Below are positions 26,939-35,500 of a DNA stretch of 64,000 nt, one piece after another. Source of the DNA: CAVVAY01 sp963746465 (GTDB taxonomy: Bacteria > Actinomycetota > Actinomycetes > JACCUZ01); the NCBI GenBank assembly GCA_963746465.1, contig CAVVAY010000007.1:620001-684000 (forward strand), read 5' to 3'. Position 1 is the stretch's first letter; every line of letters starts with the position of its first letter. The position numbers were made by a program, and so were the translations under genes. Below the pieces are notes generated by a model. That model worked only from the letters and a program-made list of their open reading frames with translations, did not search any database and had not been told where the DNA came from.

Positions 26939-27649
26939 TCAGGGCCGGCGGAAGGACTCCTCGACCAGGCCGCGGCGGAAGAAGTCCTCGCCGAGGCCGG
27001 CGATCAGCGGCTCGACCTGGCTGGTCATCGACCTGATGGCCGCAAGCTTGGTCTCGAGCAGGTCACCCTCGAGCTCGAGGCTGAACAGCTGCTCGTCCTG
27101 CGGCGTGCACGGCGGCTCGGCGCCCATGAACACGTTGAACCGGTCCAGCGGCTCGCGGAACTCGGCCAGCCACTCGGGCGAGTTCGTCGCATAGCCCAGC
27201 ACCGATCCCTCGGGCGCCACTGCTTCGAAGGCGGCCGTGGCCCAGCGGCATGCGGCCTTGTGGTCGTCATGACCGGTCATCCCATCGGGGCCGAAGGTCA
27301 GCACCGTGTCGGGCTGCACCTGCTCCATCAGGACGGTCACCCGACGTACCGCCTCGTCCTGGTCGACGTCGGCGCACCCGCCGTCCGGGTAGTCCAGCCA
27401 GTGGTGCTCCTTGACGCCGAGGATCGCCAGCGCGCTGGCCATCTCCGCGGTGCGGACGGCGGCCAGCGGGGCGCCGCTCGGCCAGCGCTCCTCGTCCGGG
27501 GAGCCGAGCTCGCCCCGGGTCGCGGTGACGCAGACGACCCGGTCGCCGGCCGCGGCGGCGCGGGCCATCAACCCGGCGCACAGCCAGGTCTCGTCGTCGG
27601 GGTGCGCCCAGATGCCGAGGATGCTGCCGAGGGGGTTGTCGCCGGCCAT
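26939..27649 (-). CDS. PIG-L family deacetylase
   Basis: A 236-residue zinc-dependent N-deacetylase of the LmbE/PIG-L fold. The metal-binding AHPDDE is at residues 16-21 and the second His motif is HDDHKA in FGPDGMTGHDDHKA. Family members include MshB of mycothiol synthesis, mycothiol conjugate amidase and antibiotic-pathway deacetylases; nothing here picks one. The body is shorter than MshB. The ATG at 27649 has TAGCGT exactly 6 nt upstream and no Shine-Dalgarno, so it may be leaderless. Single gene between radA and DUF1203. Confidence 0.9.
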   Translation of the reverse strand: MAGDNPLGSILGIWAHPDDETWLCAGLMARAAAAGDRVVCVTATRGELGSPDEERWPSGAPLAAVRTAEMASALAILGVKEHHWLDYPDGGCADVDQDEAVRRVTVLMEQVQPDTVLTFGPDGMTGHDDHKAACRWATAAFEAVAPEGSVLGYATNSPEWLAEFREPLDRFNVFMGAEPPCTPQDEQLFSLELEGDLLETKLAAIRSMTSQVEPLIAGLGEDFFRRGLVEESFRRP

Positions 27650-27655
27650 GCCCGG

Positions 27656-27661
27656 ACGCTA
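27656..27661 (-). promoter_or_regulatory. Putative -10 for the leaderless PIG-L gene
   Basis: TAGCGT on the minus strand, six bases, then the ATG at 27649. Confidence 0.4.
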
Positions 27662-27745
27662 GTCCGCCCAGCGGCTCGTGTGCACCAGGAACGCGATGTC
27701 CGATGCCCGCCAGCACGCCCTCGCCAGGCCGCCGAGGATGGAGGC

Positions 27746-28222
27746 ATGACCACCACCACCACGACGTCGTACGTCGTCCACGCGCTGCCGCGGGACCTGC
27801 TCGACGAGGTCCGGTCCACCGGGCGCGACGCGTCCGGTTCCGCCCCCGAACGCGTAGCGGCGACCGGGGGAGAGCCGCTTCGCTGCTGCCTGCGCGATGC
27901 GCGCCTCGGCGAGCAGCTGGTGCTGTTCGGCTACCGGCCGCCCACCGCCGACGGTCCCTACCGTGAGCTCGGCCCGGTCTTCGCGCACGCCCGGCCGTGC
28001 GCGGGCTACGACGGCGACGGCTACCCGGATGACTGGCGTGCCCGGGCCCAGGTCCTCCGTGCCTACGACCGGCGCGGCTGGATCCACCCGGCGACGAGGG
28101 TGCACGACGGCAGCGACCCGGAAGCGGCACTCGTCGAGGTGCTCGCCGAGCCCGGCGTCGTCGAGGTGCACAGCCGCAACGTCGCCTACGGCTGCTTCAT
28201 GTTCGTGGTCAGCAGGCCCTGA
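27746..28222 (+). CDS. DUF1203 family protein
   Basis: A 158-residue protein of the DUF1203 type: it begins MTTTTTTSYVVHALP and has CCLRDARLGEQLVLFGYRPP, GPYRELGPVFAHARPC and a C-terminal region ending NVAYGCFMFVVSR. These blocks are recognisable from the family, whose function is unknown. Start is ATG 27746 after a GGAGG-like site. It converges on a cysteine-rich gene with 11 nt between stops. No operon partner. Confidence 0.85.
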   Translation: MTTTTTTSYVVHALPRDLLDEVRSTGRDASGSAPERVAATGGEPLRCCLRDARLGEQLVLFGYRPPTADGPYRELGPVFAHARPCAGYDGDGYPDDWRARAQVLRAYDRRGWIHPATRVHDGSDPEAALVEVLAEPGVVEVHSRNVAYGCFMFVVSRP

Positions 28223-28233
28223 CCGGACGGGGC

Positions 28234-28983
28234 TCAGCGCTTGCGGGGCTTCGGGTCGGCCGGGTGCAGGGCGAACCTGCGGCGGGAGGCCAGGTGCGCC
28301 TCGCAGTGGGTCACCAGCTCGTCGTACCCCTTCTGCCCCATCAGCTCCACCAGCTCGGCGCGCATCGACTGGTAGACCGCCTCGGTGCCGACGTGCGCCT
28401 CGGTGTTGCCGCTGCAGTACCAGTCGAGGTCGTGGCCGCCCGGGCCCCAGCCGCGTCGGTCGTACTCCGCGATGACGATGGTCAGCACCTCGGTGCCGTC
28501 CTGGCGCTCGACGTGCTCGAAGGTCCGCCGGATCGGCAGCTGCCAGCACACGTCGGGCTTGGTCTCCAGGAAGTGCCTTCCGGTGCGCAGGGCAAGGCCG
28601 TGCAGCGCGCAGCCCTCGCCGCCCTCGAAGCCGGGCCGGTTGGCGAAGATGCAGGCGCCGTCGACTACCCGGGTCTTGCGGGCGCCCTCCTCGTCCTTCT
28701 CGGTCCAGTTCTTCGGGTCGTAGTGCTGCCAGGTCTGCGGCGTGAGCTGCTTGACGAAGCCCTTGACCCGCTTCTCGTCGTCCTTGTCGGAGAAGTGCGC
28801 ACCCAACGTGCAGCAGCCGACGCCGTCGGGCTGGTCGGCGTAGATGCCCTGGCAGCCGTTGCCGAAGATGCACGTCCAGCTGGACGTGAGCCAGGTCAGG
28901 TCGCAGCGGAACGCCTGGTCCTCGTCGGCGGGGTCGGGGAACTCGACCCACGCGCGGGGGAAGTCAAGGGGAACCTCGGGCAC
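28234..28983 (-). CDS. Cysteine-rich conserved protein (DUF3109/YkgJ-like)
   Basis: A 249-residue protein with about ten cysteines in conserved-looking contexts: RCDLTW, WTCIFGNGCQGIY, GVGCCTLGAHF, GACIFANRPGFEGGEGCALH, DVCWQLPIR, WYCSGN and THCEAH. The GCALH and CW-x-P elements resemble YkgJ/DUF3109 cysteine-cluster proteins, which may bind zinc or an iron-sulfur centre. It is divergent from ppx, as I recall for the mycobacterial Rv0495c-ppx1 pair, so it is probably that orthologue. GTG 28983 has TAGGCT exactly 6 nt upstream (leaderless-like). Role unknown; a redox link is plausible. Confidence 0.78.
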   Translation of the reverse strand: MPEVPLDFPRAWVEFPDPADEDQAFRCDLTWLTSSWTCIFGNGCQGIYADQPDGVGCCTLGAHFSDKDDEKRVKGFVKQLTPQTWQHYDPKNWTEKDEEGARKTRVVDGACIFANRPGFEGGEGCALHGLALRTGRHFLETKPDVCWQLPIRRTFEHVERQDGTEVLTIVIAEYDRRGWGPGGHDLDWYCSGNTEAHVGTEAVYQSMRAELVELMGQKGYDELVTHCEAHLASRRRFALHPADPKPRKR

Positions 28984-28989
28984 GGCGAC

Positions 28990-28995
28990 AGCCTA
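28990..28995 (-). promoter_or_regulatory. Putative -10 for the cysteine-rich gene
   Basis: TAGGCT on the minus strand followed by six bases and GTG 28983. No Shine-Dalgarno lies between, so the transcript may be leaderless. Confidence 0.4.
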
Positions 28996-29102
28996 CGGGC
29001 GCAAGGTCGTAGCCGCAGCGGCGGAGCGCCGCGCGGGCGCCCGGTCGTCGTCGGAGTAGGTTGCGGACGTCGTCGCTGTGACGTCCGTCGGGAGGTGCGC
29101 GG

Positions 29103-30038
29103 GTGCGGCTCGCGGTGCTCGACGTCGGGTCCAACACCGTGCACCTGCTCGTGGTCGACGCGCACGAAGGTGCCCGCCCGCTTCCCGCGCACTCCGACAA
29201 GTCAGAGCTCCGGCTCGCCGAGCACCTCACCGATGACGGCCGGATCGACGACGCCGGCCGGGACCGGTTGATCGAGTGCGTGCGGCACGCACTGGAGGTC
29301 GCCGAGGACCGCGGCACCGAGGACCTGCTGGCGTTCGCCACGTCGGCGTTGCGGGAAGCCCCGAACGGGGCGGCGGTCCTGGCTGCCGTCCGCGACGCGA
29401 CCGACGTCGACCTCGAGGTGCTGACGGGGGAAGACGAGGCGCGTCTGACGTTCCTCGCCGTCCGGCGGTGGTTCGGCTGGTCGTCCGGCCGCCTGATGGT
29501 GATGGACATCGGCGGGGGATCCCTGGAGATGGCGGCGGGCATCGACGAGATTCCGGACGCCATCACCTCGCTGCCGCTGGGAGCCGGCCGGCTGACCCGC
29601 ACGATGCTGCAGGGCGACCCGCCGATCCCGCACGACGTCAAGGCCCTGCGCAAGCACGTCCGGGCCCAGGTCGCCGGCCGGCTGCGGCCGTTCGAGGCGA
29701 TGGGCGACGCCGACCACGTGGTGGCGACGTCCAAGACGTTCAAGCAGCTGGCCCGGCTCACCGGCGCCCCCGGGTCGGAGGAGTCCGAGCGCGTGCCGCG
29801 GATGCTGTCGCTGGACGACCTGAGCGACTGGGTGCCCCGGCTGGCGGAGATGACCTACGCCGAGCGCTCCCGGCTGCCCGGGGTGTCCGTCGGCCGGGCA
29901 CCCCAGCTGCTCGCCGGTGCCGTGGTCGCCGAGGCGGTGATGTCGCTGATGGACATCGGGGAGGTGCAGATCTGCCCGTGGGCGCTGCGCGAAGGCATCA
30001 TCCTGCGCCGGCTGGACTGGATGCGTGGCGAGCCCTGA
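29103..30038 (+). CDS. ppx: Ppx/GppA-type exopolyphosphatase
   Basis: A 311-residue enzyme of the actin-like ASKHA fold that removes phosphate from polyphosphate, or from pppGpp in some members. Visible motifs are LDVGSNTVHLLV (phosphate 1, residues 6-17), TSALREAPNG, the catalytic-region TGEDEARLTFLA, DIGGGSLEMA (phosphate 2) and SLPLGAGRLT. It is the short, single-module type like mycobacterial Ppx1. GTG 29103 follows GGGAGG. It is followed by an isomerase-like gene, an order also known in mycobacteria. Confidence 0.93.
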   Translation: MRLAVLDVGSNTVHLLVVDAHEGARPLPAHSDKSELRLAEHLTDDGRIDDAGRDRLIECVRHALEVAEDRGTEDLLAFATSALREAPNGAAVLAAVRDATDVDLEVLTGEDEARLTFLAVRRWFGWSSGRLMVMDIGGGSLEMAAGIDEIPDAITSLPLGAGRLTRTMLQGDPPIPHDVKALRKHVRAQVAGRLRPFEAMGDADHVVATSKTFKQLARLTGAPGSEESERVPRMLSLDDLSDWVPRLAEMTYAERSRLPGVSVGRAPQLLAGAVVAEAVMSLMDIGEVQICPWALREGIILRRLDWMRGEP

Positions 30039-30079
30039 CCAGGGCCTGGTGGCGCGCGTCCGACGCAACGGTTGCCGCC

Positions 30080-30085
30080 TAGGCT
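30080..30085 (+). promoter_or_regulatory. Putative -10 for the isomerase-like gene
   Basis: TAGGCT, seven bases, then ATG 30093. No ribosome-binding site is present, so the transcript may be leaderless. Confidence 0.4.
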
Positions 30086-30092
30086 GACGACC

Positions 30093-30911
30093 ATGGGACG
30101 GACCGTGCGGGTGCCGGGGGCGAAGGTCGCCCTCTCCACCGCCTCCTGCTACCCCGAGAGCTGCACCACCGCCTTCGAGATGGCCGCGGACCTCGGGTTC
30201 GACGGCGTCGAGGTGATGGTCTGGACCGACCCGGTCAGCCAGGACCCGGACACCCTGCGCTCCCTGTCCGACCGCTTCGGCGTGCCGGTCCTCGCGATCC
30301 ACGCACCCTGCCTGCTGCTCACCCAGCGGGTCTGGTCGACCGACCCGTGGACCAAGCTGGAGCGGGCCCAGGCGGCTGCTGAGCGGGTCGGTGCGCCGAC
30401 CGTCGTCGTGCACCCACCGTTCCGCTGGCAGCGGGAGTACGCCCGGGAGTTCGTCACCGGGCTGCACCGGATGCAGGACGAGACCGACGTGGTCTTCGCC
30501 GTCGAGAACATGTTCCCGTGGAAGGCGCGCAGCCGGGAGATCGCTGCATACCTCCCGCACTGGGACCTGCTCGAGCTCGACTACCCGGCGACCACCCTCG
30601 ACCTGTCCCACACGGCGGTCTCCGGGTCGGACGCCGTGCGGGTCGTCGAGGCCCTGGGTGACCGGCTGCAGCACGTGCACCTGGCCGACGGCTCGGGGTC
30701 GAACAAGGACGAGCACCTGGTGCCCGGTCGCGGCGGGCAGCCCTGCGTCGAGGTGCTCGAACGGCTGGCGCGCGGCGGGTACGCCGGCACCGTGGTGCTC
30801 GAGGTGAACACCCGCCGTGCGGTCAACCGGGACGAGCGGGAGTCCGACCTGGCCGAGGGCCTCGCCTTCGCCCGGCTCAACCTGGCGGCTGCAGCAGGCA
30901 CCAGCCCGTGA
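30093..30911 (+). CDS. Sugar phosphate isomerase/epimerase family (TIM barrel) protein
   Basis: A 272-residue AP-endonuclease-2-type TIM barrel. Typical strands are LGFDGVEVMVW, VLAIHAPCLLL, PTVVVHPPFRW, VVFAVENMFPW (a metal-ligand Glu), TTLDLSHTAVSG and VHLADGSGSNKDEHLVPGRG (metal-binding His/Asp). The HPP, ENM and HLADG motifs suggest an active divalent-metal site. Substrate unknown. It follows ppx as in mycobacteria (Rv0498-like). It may be leaderless (see 30080-30085). Its stop overlaps the methyltransferase GTG (GTGA). Confidence 0.88.
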   Translation: MGRTVRVPGAKVALSTASCYPESCTTAFEMAADLGFDGVEVMVWTDPVSQDPDTLRSLSDRFGVPVLAIHAPCLLLTQRVWSTDPWTKLERAQAAAERVGAPTVVVHPPFRWQREYAREFVTGLHRMQDETDVVFAVENMFPWKARSREIAAYLPHWDLLELDYPATTLDLSHTAVSGSDAVRVVEALGDRLQHVHLADGSGSNKDEHLVPGRGGQPCVEVLERLARGGYAGTVVLEVNTRRAVNRDERESDLAEGLAFARLNLAAAAGTSP

Positions 30912-31669
30912 GATCGACGTCCGGCGCCGGTGGTCGCCAGCTGTTCGACGACGTCGCCGACGACTACGACGCCTTCCGCCCCGACTACCCCGGGCAGCTG
31001 TTCGACGCGCTCGAGTCGGCCATGGGCCAACCGTTGCTGTGGTCGGAGGTCTGCGACGTCGGGGCGGGCACCGGCATCTCGTCGCGCGCACTGGCCGGCC
31101 GCGGCGCCACCGTGACGGCGGTCGACCCGGGTGAGGGGGTCATCCGGCTGTTGCGTACGAGGTCGACCTCGCGGGTGCTCCCCGTGGTGGGCGACGGCAA
31201 CGCACTTCCCTTGGCGGACGCGCGCTTCGACCTCGTGTCCTACGCGCAGTCGTTCCACTGGACCGACCCGGACCTGGCGATCGGCGAGGCGTTCCGGGTG
31301 CTCAAGCCGGGCGGTGTCCTGGCGACCTGGTGGAACCGGCACGACGTCTCGGTGCCGTGGTTCGCGCGGCACCAGAAGAGGCTGTTCGACGCCTGCGGCT
31401 GGGCTGGGCACGACGACGAGTCGTGGGTGGCGGACCTGCTGGCCGGCCCGCGCTGGGGCAGGCACGTGGCCACGGTGGAGATCCCGTGGAGCCGGCGGAT
31501 GTCGGTGGCCGACTTCGGCCGCAACATCTTGACCAAGTCCTACGTCTTCGGCCTCGGTGACCGGGCGGTCGAGGTGGTGGCCGCCGAGGTCGAGCGGCTG
31601 CTGCGGGAGCACCCGGACGGTCTGGTCGACGAGCCCTTCTCGACGTACGCCGTGATGGTCCGCCGCTAG
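30908..31669 (+). CDS. Class I SAM-dependent methyltransferase
   Basis: A 253-residue Methyltransf_11-type protein. Motif I is VCDVGAGTGISSRAL, then VTAVDPGEGV (post-I acid), VVGDGNALPLADARFDLVS (motif II/III) and FRVLKPGGVLATWWNR (post-III). The N-terminal FDDVADDYDAFRPDYPGQL is the common cap of this group. Substrate not predictable. GTG 30908 overlaps the isomerase stop, so the two are co-translated. Confidence 0.9.
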   Translation: MRSTSGAGGRQLFDDVADDYDAFRPDYPGQLFDALESAMGQPLLWSEVCDVGAGTGISSRALAGRGATVTAVDPGEGVIRLLRTRSTSRVLPVVGDGNALPLADARFDLVSYAQSFHWTDPDLAIGEAFRVLKPGGVLATWWNRHDVSVPWFARHQKRLFDACGWAGHDDESWVADLLAGPRWGRHVATVEIPWSRRMSVADFGRNILTKSYVFGLGDRAVEVVAAEVERLLREHPDGLVDEPFSTYAVMVRR

Positions 31670-31689
31670 CCGCCCCGAGGTCACGGCTC

Positions 31690-31718
31690 TTGTGTCGTAG
31701 CTCACTTTGGGATAGAAC
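31690..31718 (+). promoter_or_regulatory. Candidate promoter of the secreted metallopeptidase
   Basis: TTGTGT (31690-31695), 17 bases, TAGAAC (31713-31718). The ATG is at 31799 behind the Shine-Dalgarno-like GGAAGGA, giving a leader of about 75 nt. Confidence 0.4.
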
Positions 31719-31798
31719 GTCCGGGTTCGCCCTGCATCGCTCTGCCCGCTGCCCCGATCGGGGACGAGTGCGGACTGCCCTTCGGAAGGAACCCACCC

Positions 31799-34006
31799 AT
31801 GCGACTGCGCAGCATGCTTGCGCTCGGCGCGGCGACAGCCACCGCTGTCTCCCTGCTCGGCGTGCCCGCTGGTGCCGCGGAATCCGCGCCCAAGCCGCGG
31901 GCCGCCAAGGCCGGACCCACTGACGTCCGCGAGATCCCGGCCGACCGGCAGTACCAGCTGGCCCCCGGGCTGCAGCGGGCCCAGCAGCGGATGGCGGCGC
32001 GCGGCAGCAGCTCCGCCCTGGCCGCCGGCGACACGCCCGCCGTCGGCACGGTCCGGCAGTGGATCGCGCTGGACGACTTCAACGGCCAGCTGTACCGGAA
32101 GGACTACACGCTGCGGGGCGTGGGCGACAAGATCGAGGTCTGGGTCGCCAGCGACTCCGACGAGACCTCCACCGGCACCGCCTTCCCCGAGGGTGACTGC
32201 CGCAACGACACGCCCCGGACCACGGACATCACCGACGCCCAGGTCGAAGACCTGGTCCACGAGTTCGACACGAACATGTTCCCGAAGGAGTCCGACGCGT
32301 TCAGCGTTGCGCCGGACCGCGACGGCAGCAACGCGCAGATCTCGGGCGACTACTCCGGCGGCGGCGACAAGATCGTGACCCTGGTCGACAACGTCCGCGA
32401 CGACAACTTCTACGACTTCCCGGCTGCGCCGACCTACATCGCCGGGTTCTTCTCCTCGCAGTTCAACGACTTGGTCGACCGCAACGTGATGACCATCGAC
32501 GCGTTCGACTGGCTGCACCGCACCGGTGCGGACCCGGTGGACGAGCCGACCGACGACCTGTGCAGCAGCCGTCCCGCGCGGGCCCGGCTCTACGAGGGCG
32601 TCTTCGCCCACGAGTACCAGCACCTGCTGCAGCACTACACAGACCCGAACGAGGTCAACTTCGTCAACGAGGGGCTGTCCGACTTCGCCATCTCGCTGGT
32701 CGGCTACGGCCACCCCGAGGCCTCGGTGTTCCAGAAGGGCGCCGAGAGCCACATCTACTGCTTCCAGGGATTCGGGACCGTCGCCTCGCCGTTCAACCCG
32801 AACCCCCGGGACTGCGGCGGGCCGCAGAACTCGCTGACCCTGTGGGGTGATGAGGGCTCGGGCAACGAGATCCTCGCCGACTACGGCAACGGCTGGTCGT
32901 TCATGCTCTTCCTGTTCGACCGGTACGGCATCGACTTCATGTCGGCCCTGCACCGTGACGGTGGGGCACAAGGCCTGGACGGCGTGCAGGACCAGCTGGA
33001 CGCCTTCGCCCCGGGCACCGATGTCTACGACGTGGTGCACGACTACCAGACGATGAACCTGGTGGACCAGGCGCTGCAGCCCAGCAAGGGCAAGGGCAAG
33101 CTCGACGGCTACTCGGTCCGCAAGGTCACGACCGAGAGCCTGAACGCTGCGCTGAACCTCGACAATCCGGCCGCCTACGCCAAGGCAGGTGCAGCCCCCA
33201 ACGGCGCCGACTACGTACAGCTGAAGTCGAACGGCTCGGTGCTGTCGGGCAAGTCGCTCGAGTCGGTGACCTTCGACGGCGCCGACGCGCTGCCGGCTCA
33301 GCCGTTGAAGTGGACGGCAGTCACCAACGCCCCGGGGCGTGAGGGCAACTCGACGCTGTGGTCGGGGAACGCGTCCAACCTCGACTCGGCGGCGATCGCC
33401 CCGGTGACCGTGCCGACGGCGAACCCGACGCTCACCTACACCGAGCGCCACCTCGCCGAGGAGGGCTACGACTACGCCTACACCGTGGTGTCGACCGACG
33501 GCGGAGAGACGTACACGCCGCTGGCCAACGCCAACACGGTGGACGGTCCGTACGGTCCGGCGCTGAACGGGGACGCGGCCGGTTTCGAGACCCAGACCTT
33601 CGACCTGACGCCGTACGCCGGTCAGAACATCCTGATCGGCTTCCGGTACGTCAGCGACGGTGGTGTGAACGACGGTGGCTGGTACGTCGACGACGTCAAG
33701 GTCGGCGGTGCGCTGGTCAGCGACGGCTCGAGCACCGCGGCCTTCAAGTCCCCGACCCAGATCAACCCGATCGAGGTCGCGAACTGGAACGTCCGGCTGG
33801 TGGGCCTCGACGCGAAGCACCATCGGGCCGTCATCCGTCAGTTCGACGGTGCGACCTCGTTCAGCCTGAGCGGCAAGCAGCTGAAGCCGTTCAAGAAGTA
33901 CCCGACCGTCATCGCGATCGTCGGGTACGACGACCCGACCGAGCAGGTGCAGCAGTACGCCTCGTACACGCTGACTGCCAACGGGACGACGCAGCCCGGC
34001 GGCTGA
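31799..34006 (+). CDS. Secreted zinc metallopeptidase (thermolysin-like active site)
   Basis: A 735-residue exported protein with a signal peptide (to about AGAAESA, residue 28). The catalytic motif is HEYQH at 271-275, followed by NEGLSDF with Glu291 as the likely third ligand and Asp295 behind it, which matches the gluzincin HExxH...NExxSD pattern. The C-terminal half (about 440-700) is beta-rich, with an immune-inhibitor-A-like jelly-roll region (TQTFDLTPYAGQNILIGFRY, DGGWYVDDVKV). Likely degrades extracellular protein. Single transcription unit with a plausible promoter and a perfect terminator. Confidence 0.87.
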   Translation: MRLRSMLALGAATATAVSLLGVPAGAAESAPKPRAAKAGPTDVREIPADRQYQLAPGLQRAQQRMAARGSSSALAAGDTPAVGTVRQWIALDDFNGQLYRKDYTLRGVGDKIEVWVASDSDETSTGTAFPEGDCRNDTPRTTDITDAQVEDLVHEFDTNMFPKESDAFSVAPDRDGSNAQISGDYSGGGDKIVTLVDNVRDDNFYDFPAAPTYIAGFFSSQFNDLVDRNVMTIDAFDWLHRTGADPVDEPTDDLCSSRPARARLYEGVFAHEYQHLLQHYTDPNEVNFVNEGLSDFAISLVGYGHPEASVFQKGAESHIYCFQGFGTVASPFNPNPRDCGGPQNSLTLWGDEGSGNEILADYGNGWSFMLFLFDRYGIDFMSALHRDGGAQGLDGVQDQLDAFAPGTDVYDVVHDYQTMNLVDQALQPSKGKGKLDGYSVRKVTTESLNAALNLDNPAAYAKAGAAPNGADYVQLKSNGSVLSGKSLESVTFDGADALPAQPLKWTAVTNAPGREGNSTLWSGNASNLDSAAIAPVTVPTANPTLTYTERHLAEEGYDYAYTVVSTDGGETYTPLANANTVDGPYGPALNGDAAGFETQTFDLTPYAGQNILIGFRYVSDGGVNDGGWYVDDVKVGGALVSDGSSTAAFKSPTQINPIEVANWNVRLVGLDAKHHRAVIRQFDGATSFSLSGKQLKPFKKYPTVIAIVGYDDPTEQVQQYASYTLTANGTTQPGG

Positions 34007-34023
34007 CGGCCGGCTGGACCGTT

Positions 34024-34055
34024 GGAGAGGCGCACCCGTCTGGGTGCGCCTCTCC
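34024..34055 (+). terminator. Strong intrinsic terminator after the metallopeptidase gene
   Basis: GGAGAGGCGCACCC (34024-34037), loop GTCT, GGGTGCGCCTCTCC (34042-34055): a perfect 14-pair stem 18 nt after the stop. It lacks a T run, as is common in high-GC actinobacteria. Confidence 0.9.
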
Positions 34056-34097
34056 GCGCGTCCGGCGGCATGATGGGCACATGAAGGGACGCCGGCC

Positions 34098-34685
34098 GTG
34101 ACCGCCACCCGGCGCGGCCCGGGCCGCCCGGCGGACGGAGGCGACCGGCGTACGGCCATCCTGGACGCGGCCCGCGAGCAGTTCGCCGAGAAGGGGTACG
34201 ACGGCGCCAGCGTCCGCGGCATCGCCCGGCTGGCCGAGGTTGACCCGGCCCTGGTGCACCACTACTTCGGCAGCAAGGAGCGCGTCTTCGTCGCAGCGAT
34301 GGAGCTGCCCTTCGACCCGGCCGAGAGGCTGCCCCAGGTCCTGGCCGGCGATCCGGCCGGGCTCGGGGAGCGGATGGTCCGGCTGTTTTTGGGGATCTGG
34401 GCCGACCCGCAGTTCCGCGCACCGATGCTCGGCCTGGTGCGCTCGGCGTTCACCGGTGAGCAGGGCGCGACGATGCTGCGCGAGTTCGTGGGCAGCGCGC
34501 TGCTCGGCCGGGTCGCGCAGGCCGGGGGCGTGGCCGATCCGCTGCGGGTGCAGGCCGCCGCCGCGCAGCTGGTGGGGCTGGTGATCCTGCGCTATGTGGT
34601 GCGGATCGAGCCGCTGGCCTCGGCCACCGACGAGGAGCTGGTGGCCCTGGTCGCCCCCACCGTTCAGCGCCACCTCGTCGGCTGA
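34098..34685 (+). CDS. TetR-family transcriptional regulator
   Basis: A 195-residue regulator. Basic N-terminus TRRGPGRPADGG, helix-turn-helix at about 18-62 (AILDAAREQFAEKGYDGASV, RGIARLAEVDPALVHHYFGS) and a C-terminal domain like TetR_C_16 proteins. GTG 34098. An ABC exporter follows 47 nt downstream on the same strand. A perfect 20-bp palindrome overlaps that exporter's promoter and start codon, so local repression of the exporter is the simplest role. Confidence 0.92.
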   Translation: MTATRRGPGRPADGGDRRTAILDAAREQFAEKGYDGASVRGIARLAEVDPALVHHYFGSKERVFVAAMELPFDPAERLPQVLAGDPAGLGERMVRLFLGIWADPQFRAPMLGLVRSAFTGEQGATMLREFVGSALLGRVAQAGGVADPLRVQAAAAQLVGLVILRYVVRIEPLASATDEELVALVAPTVQRHLVG

Positions 34686-34697
34686 CCGCTGGGCGGG

Positions 34698-34742
34698 TTG
34701 ACGGGAGCGAGGATCTGCGGGATATTCATCGTGTGATGAATA
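34698..34742 (+). promoter_or_regulatory. Promoter and 20-bp palindromic operator over the start of the ABC exporter
   Basis: TTGACG (34698-34703), 17 bases, GATATT (34721-34726). The predicted transcription start falls at about the GTG 34733. The palindrome TATTCATCGTGTGATGAATA (34723-34742) is perfect apart from its 4-base centre GTGT and spans the -10, the transcription start and the first codons. The layout suggests a leaderless mRNA and direct occlusion by the upstream TetR protein. Confidence 0.75.
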
Positions 34743-35500
34743 GCGACTCGCAGGGTCCGGCAATCGCGCTGGACCGGCTGCGGGTGGTGCGCGGCGGCGG
34801 GGTGGTGCTGGACGACGTCTCGCTCGAGGTCGCCCGCGGCAGCGTCACCGGCCTGCTCGGCCCCAGCGGCTGCGGGAAGAGCACGCTGATGCGTGCCGTG
34901 GTCGGCGTCCAGGTGGTCGCCGGCGGGGAGGTCCAGGTACTCGGAAAGCCGGCCGGGTCGCCACCGCTGCGGGACCGGGTCGGCTACGTCACCCAGGCGC
35001 CGTCGGTGTACGCCGACCTCACCGTGCGCGAGAACCTGCGCTACTTCGCTGCCGTGCTCGGCGCCCCGCGGTCGGACGTCGACCGGGTGATCGGCGAGGT
35101 CGGCCTCGGAAGCCACGCCGACGCCGTGGTCGCCCGGCTGTCCGGCGGGCAGGAGGCGCGCGTCTCGCTGGCTGCCGCTCTGCTCGGGACACCCGAGCTG
35201 CTGGTGCTCGACGAACCCACCGTGGGTCTCGACCCGGTGCTGCGGCGCGACCTCTGGACGCTGTTCCGCGGACTGGCCGACCGGGGGAGGACCCTGCTGG
35301 TGAGCAGCCACGTGATGGACGAGGCAGCGCACTGCGACCGGCTGCTGCTGATGCGCGAGGGCCGACTGCTGGCCGACGACACTCTCGACGGCCTCCTCCG
35401 CGGCACCGGCAGCACCGACGTCGAGGCAGCCTTCCTCGCCCTGGTCGCCGCTGCTGACGACGCCGCCGGTCGTGCCGCCGCCACGGGCGGTCAGCCATGA
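34733..35500 (+). CDS. ABC transporter ATP-binding protein
   Basis: A 255-residue ATPase of an ABC-2 exporter: Walker A GPSGCGKST, Q-loop VTQAPSVYADLTVRENL, signature LSGGQEARVS, Walker B LLVLDEPTVGLD and switch His in SSHVMDEAAHCDRLL. The family commonly exports drugs or lipids. The start is GTG 34733 or ATG 34736, both inside a palindromic operator and about 7 nt after a -10 element, so translation is probably leaderless. Its stop overlaps the permease ATG (ATGA). Confidence 0.93.
   Translation: MMNSDSQGPAIALDRLRVVRGGGVVLDDVSLEVARGSVTGLLGPSGCGKSTLMRAVVGVQVVAGGEVQVLGKPAGSPPLRDRVGYVTQAPSVYADLTVRENLRYFAAVLGAPRSDVDRVIGEVGLGSHADAVVARLSGGQEARVSLAAALLGTPELLVLDEPTVGLDPVLRRDLWTLFRGLADRGRTLLVSSHVMDEAAHCDRLLLMREGRLLADDTLDGLLRGTGSTDVEAAFLALVAAADDAAGRAAATGGQP

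Noticed and set aside
30581..34222. Very long open frame on the minus strand (over 1200 codons), and similar ones at 9949-12600 and 78-2222
   Set aside because: They lie antisense to clear genes (metallopeptidase, clpC, coaX/lysS), have low-complexity Arg/Asp/Val/Leu composition and match no family. They are a by-product of high GC content.
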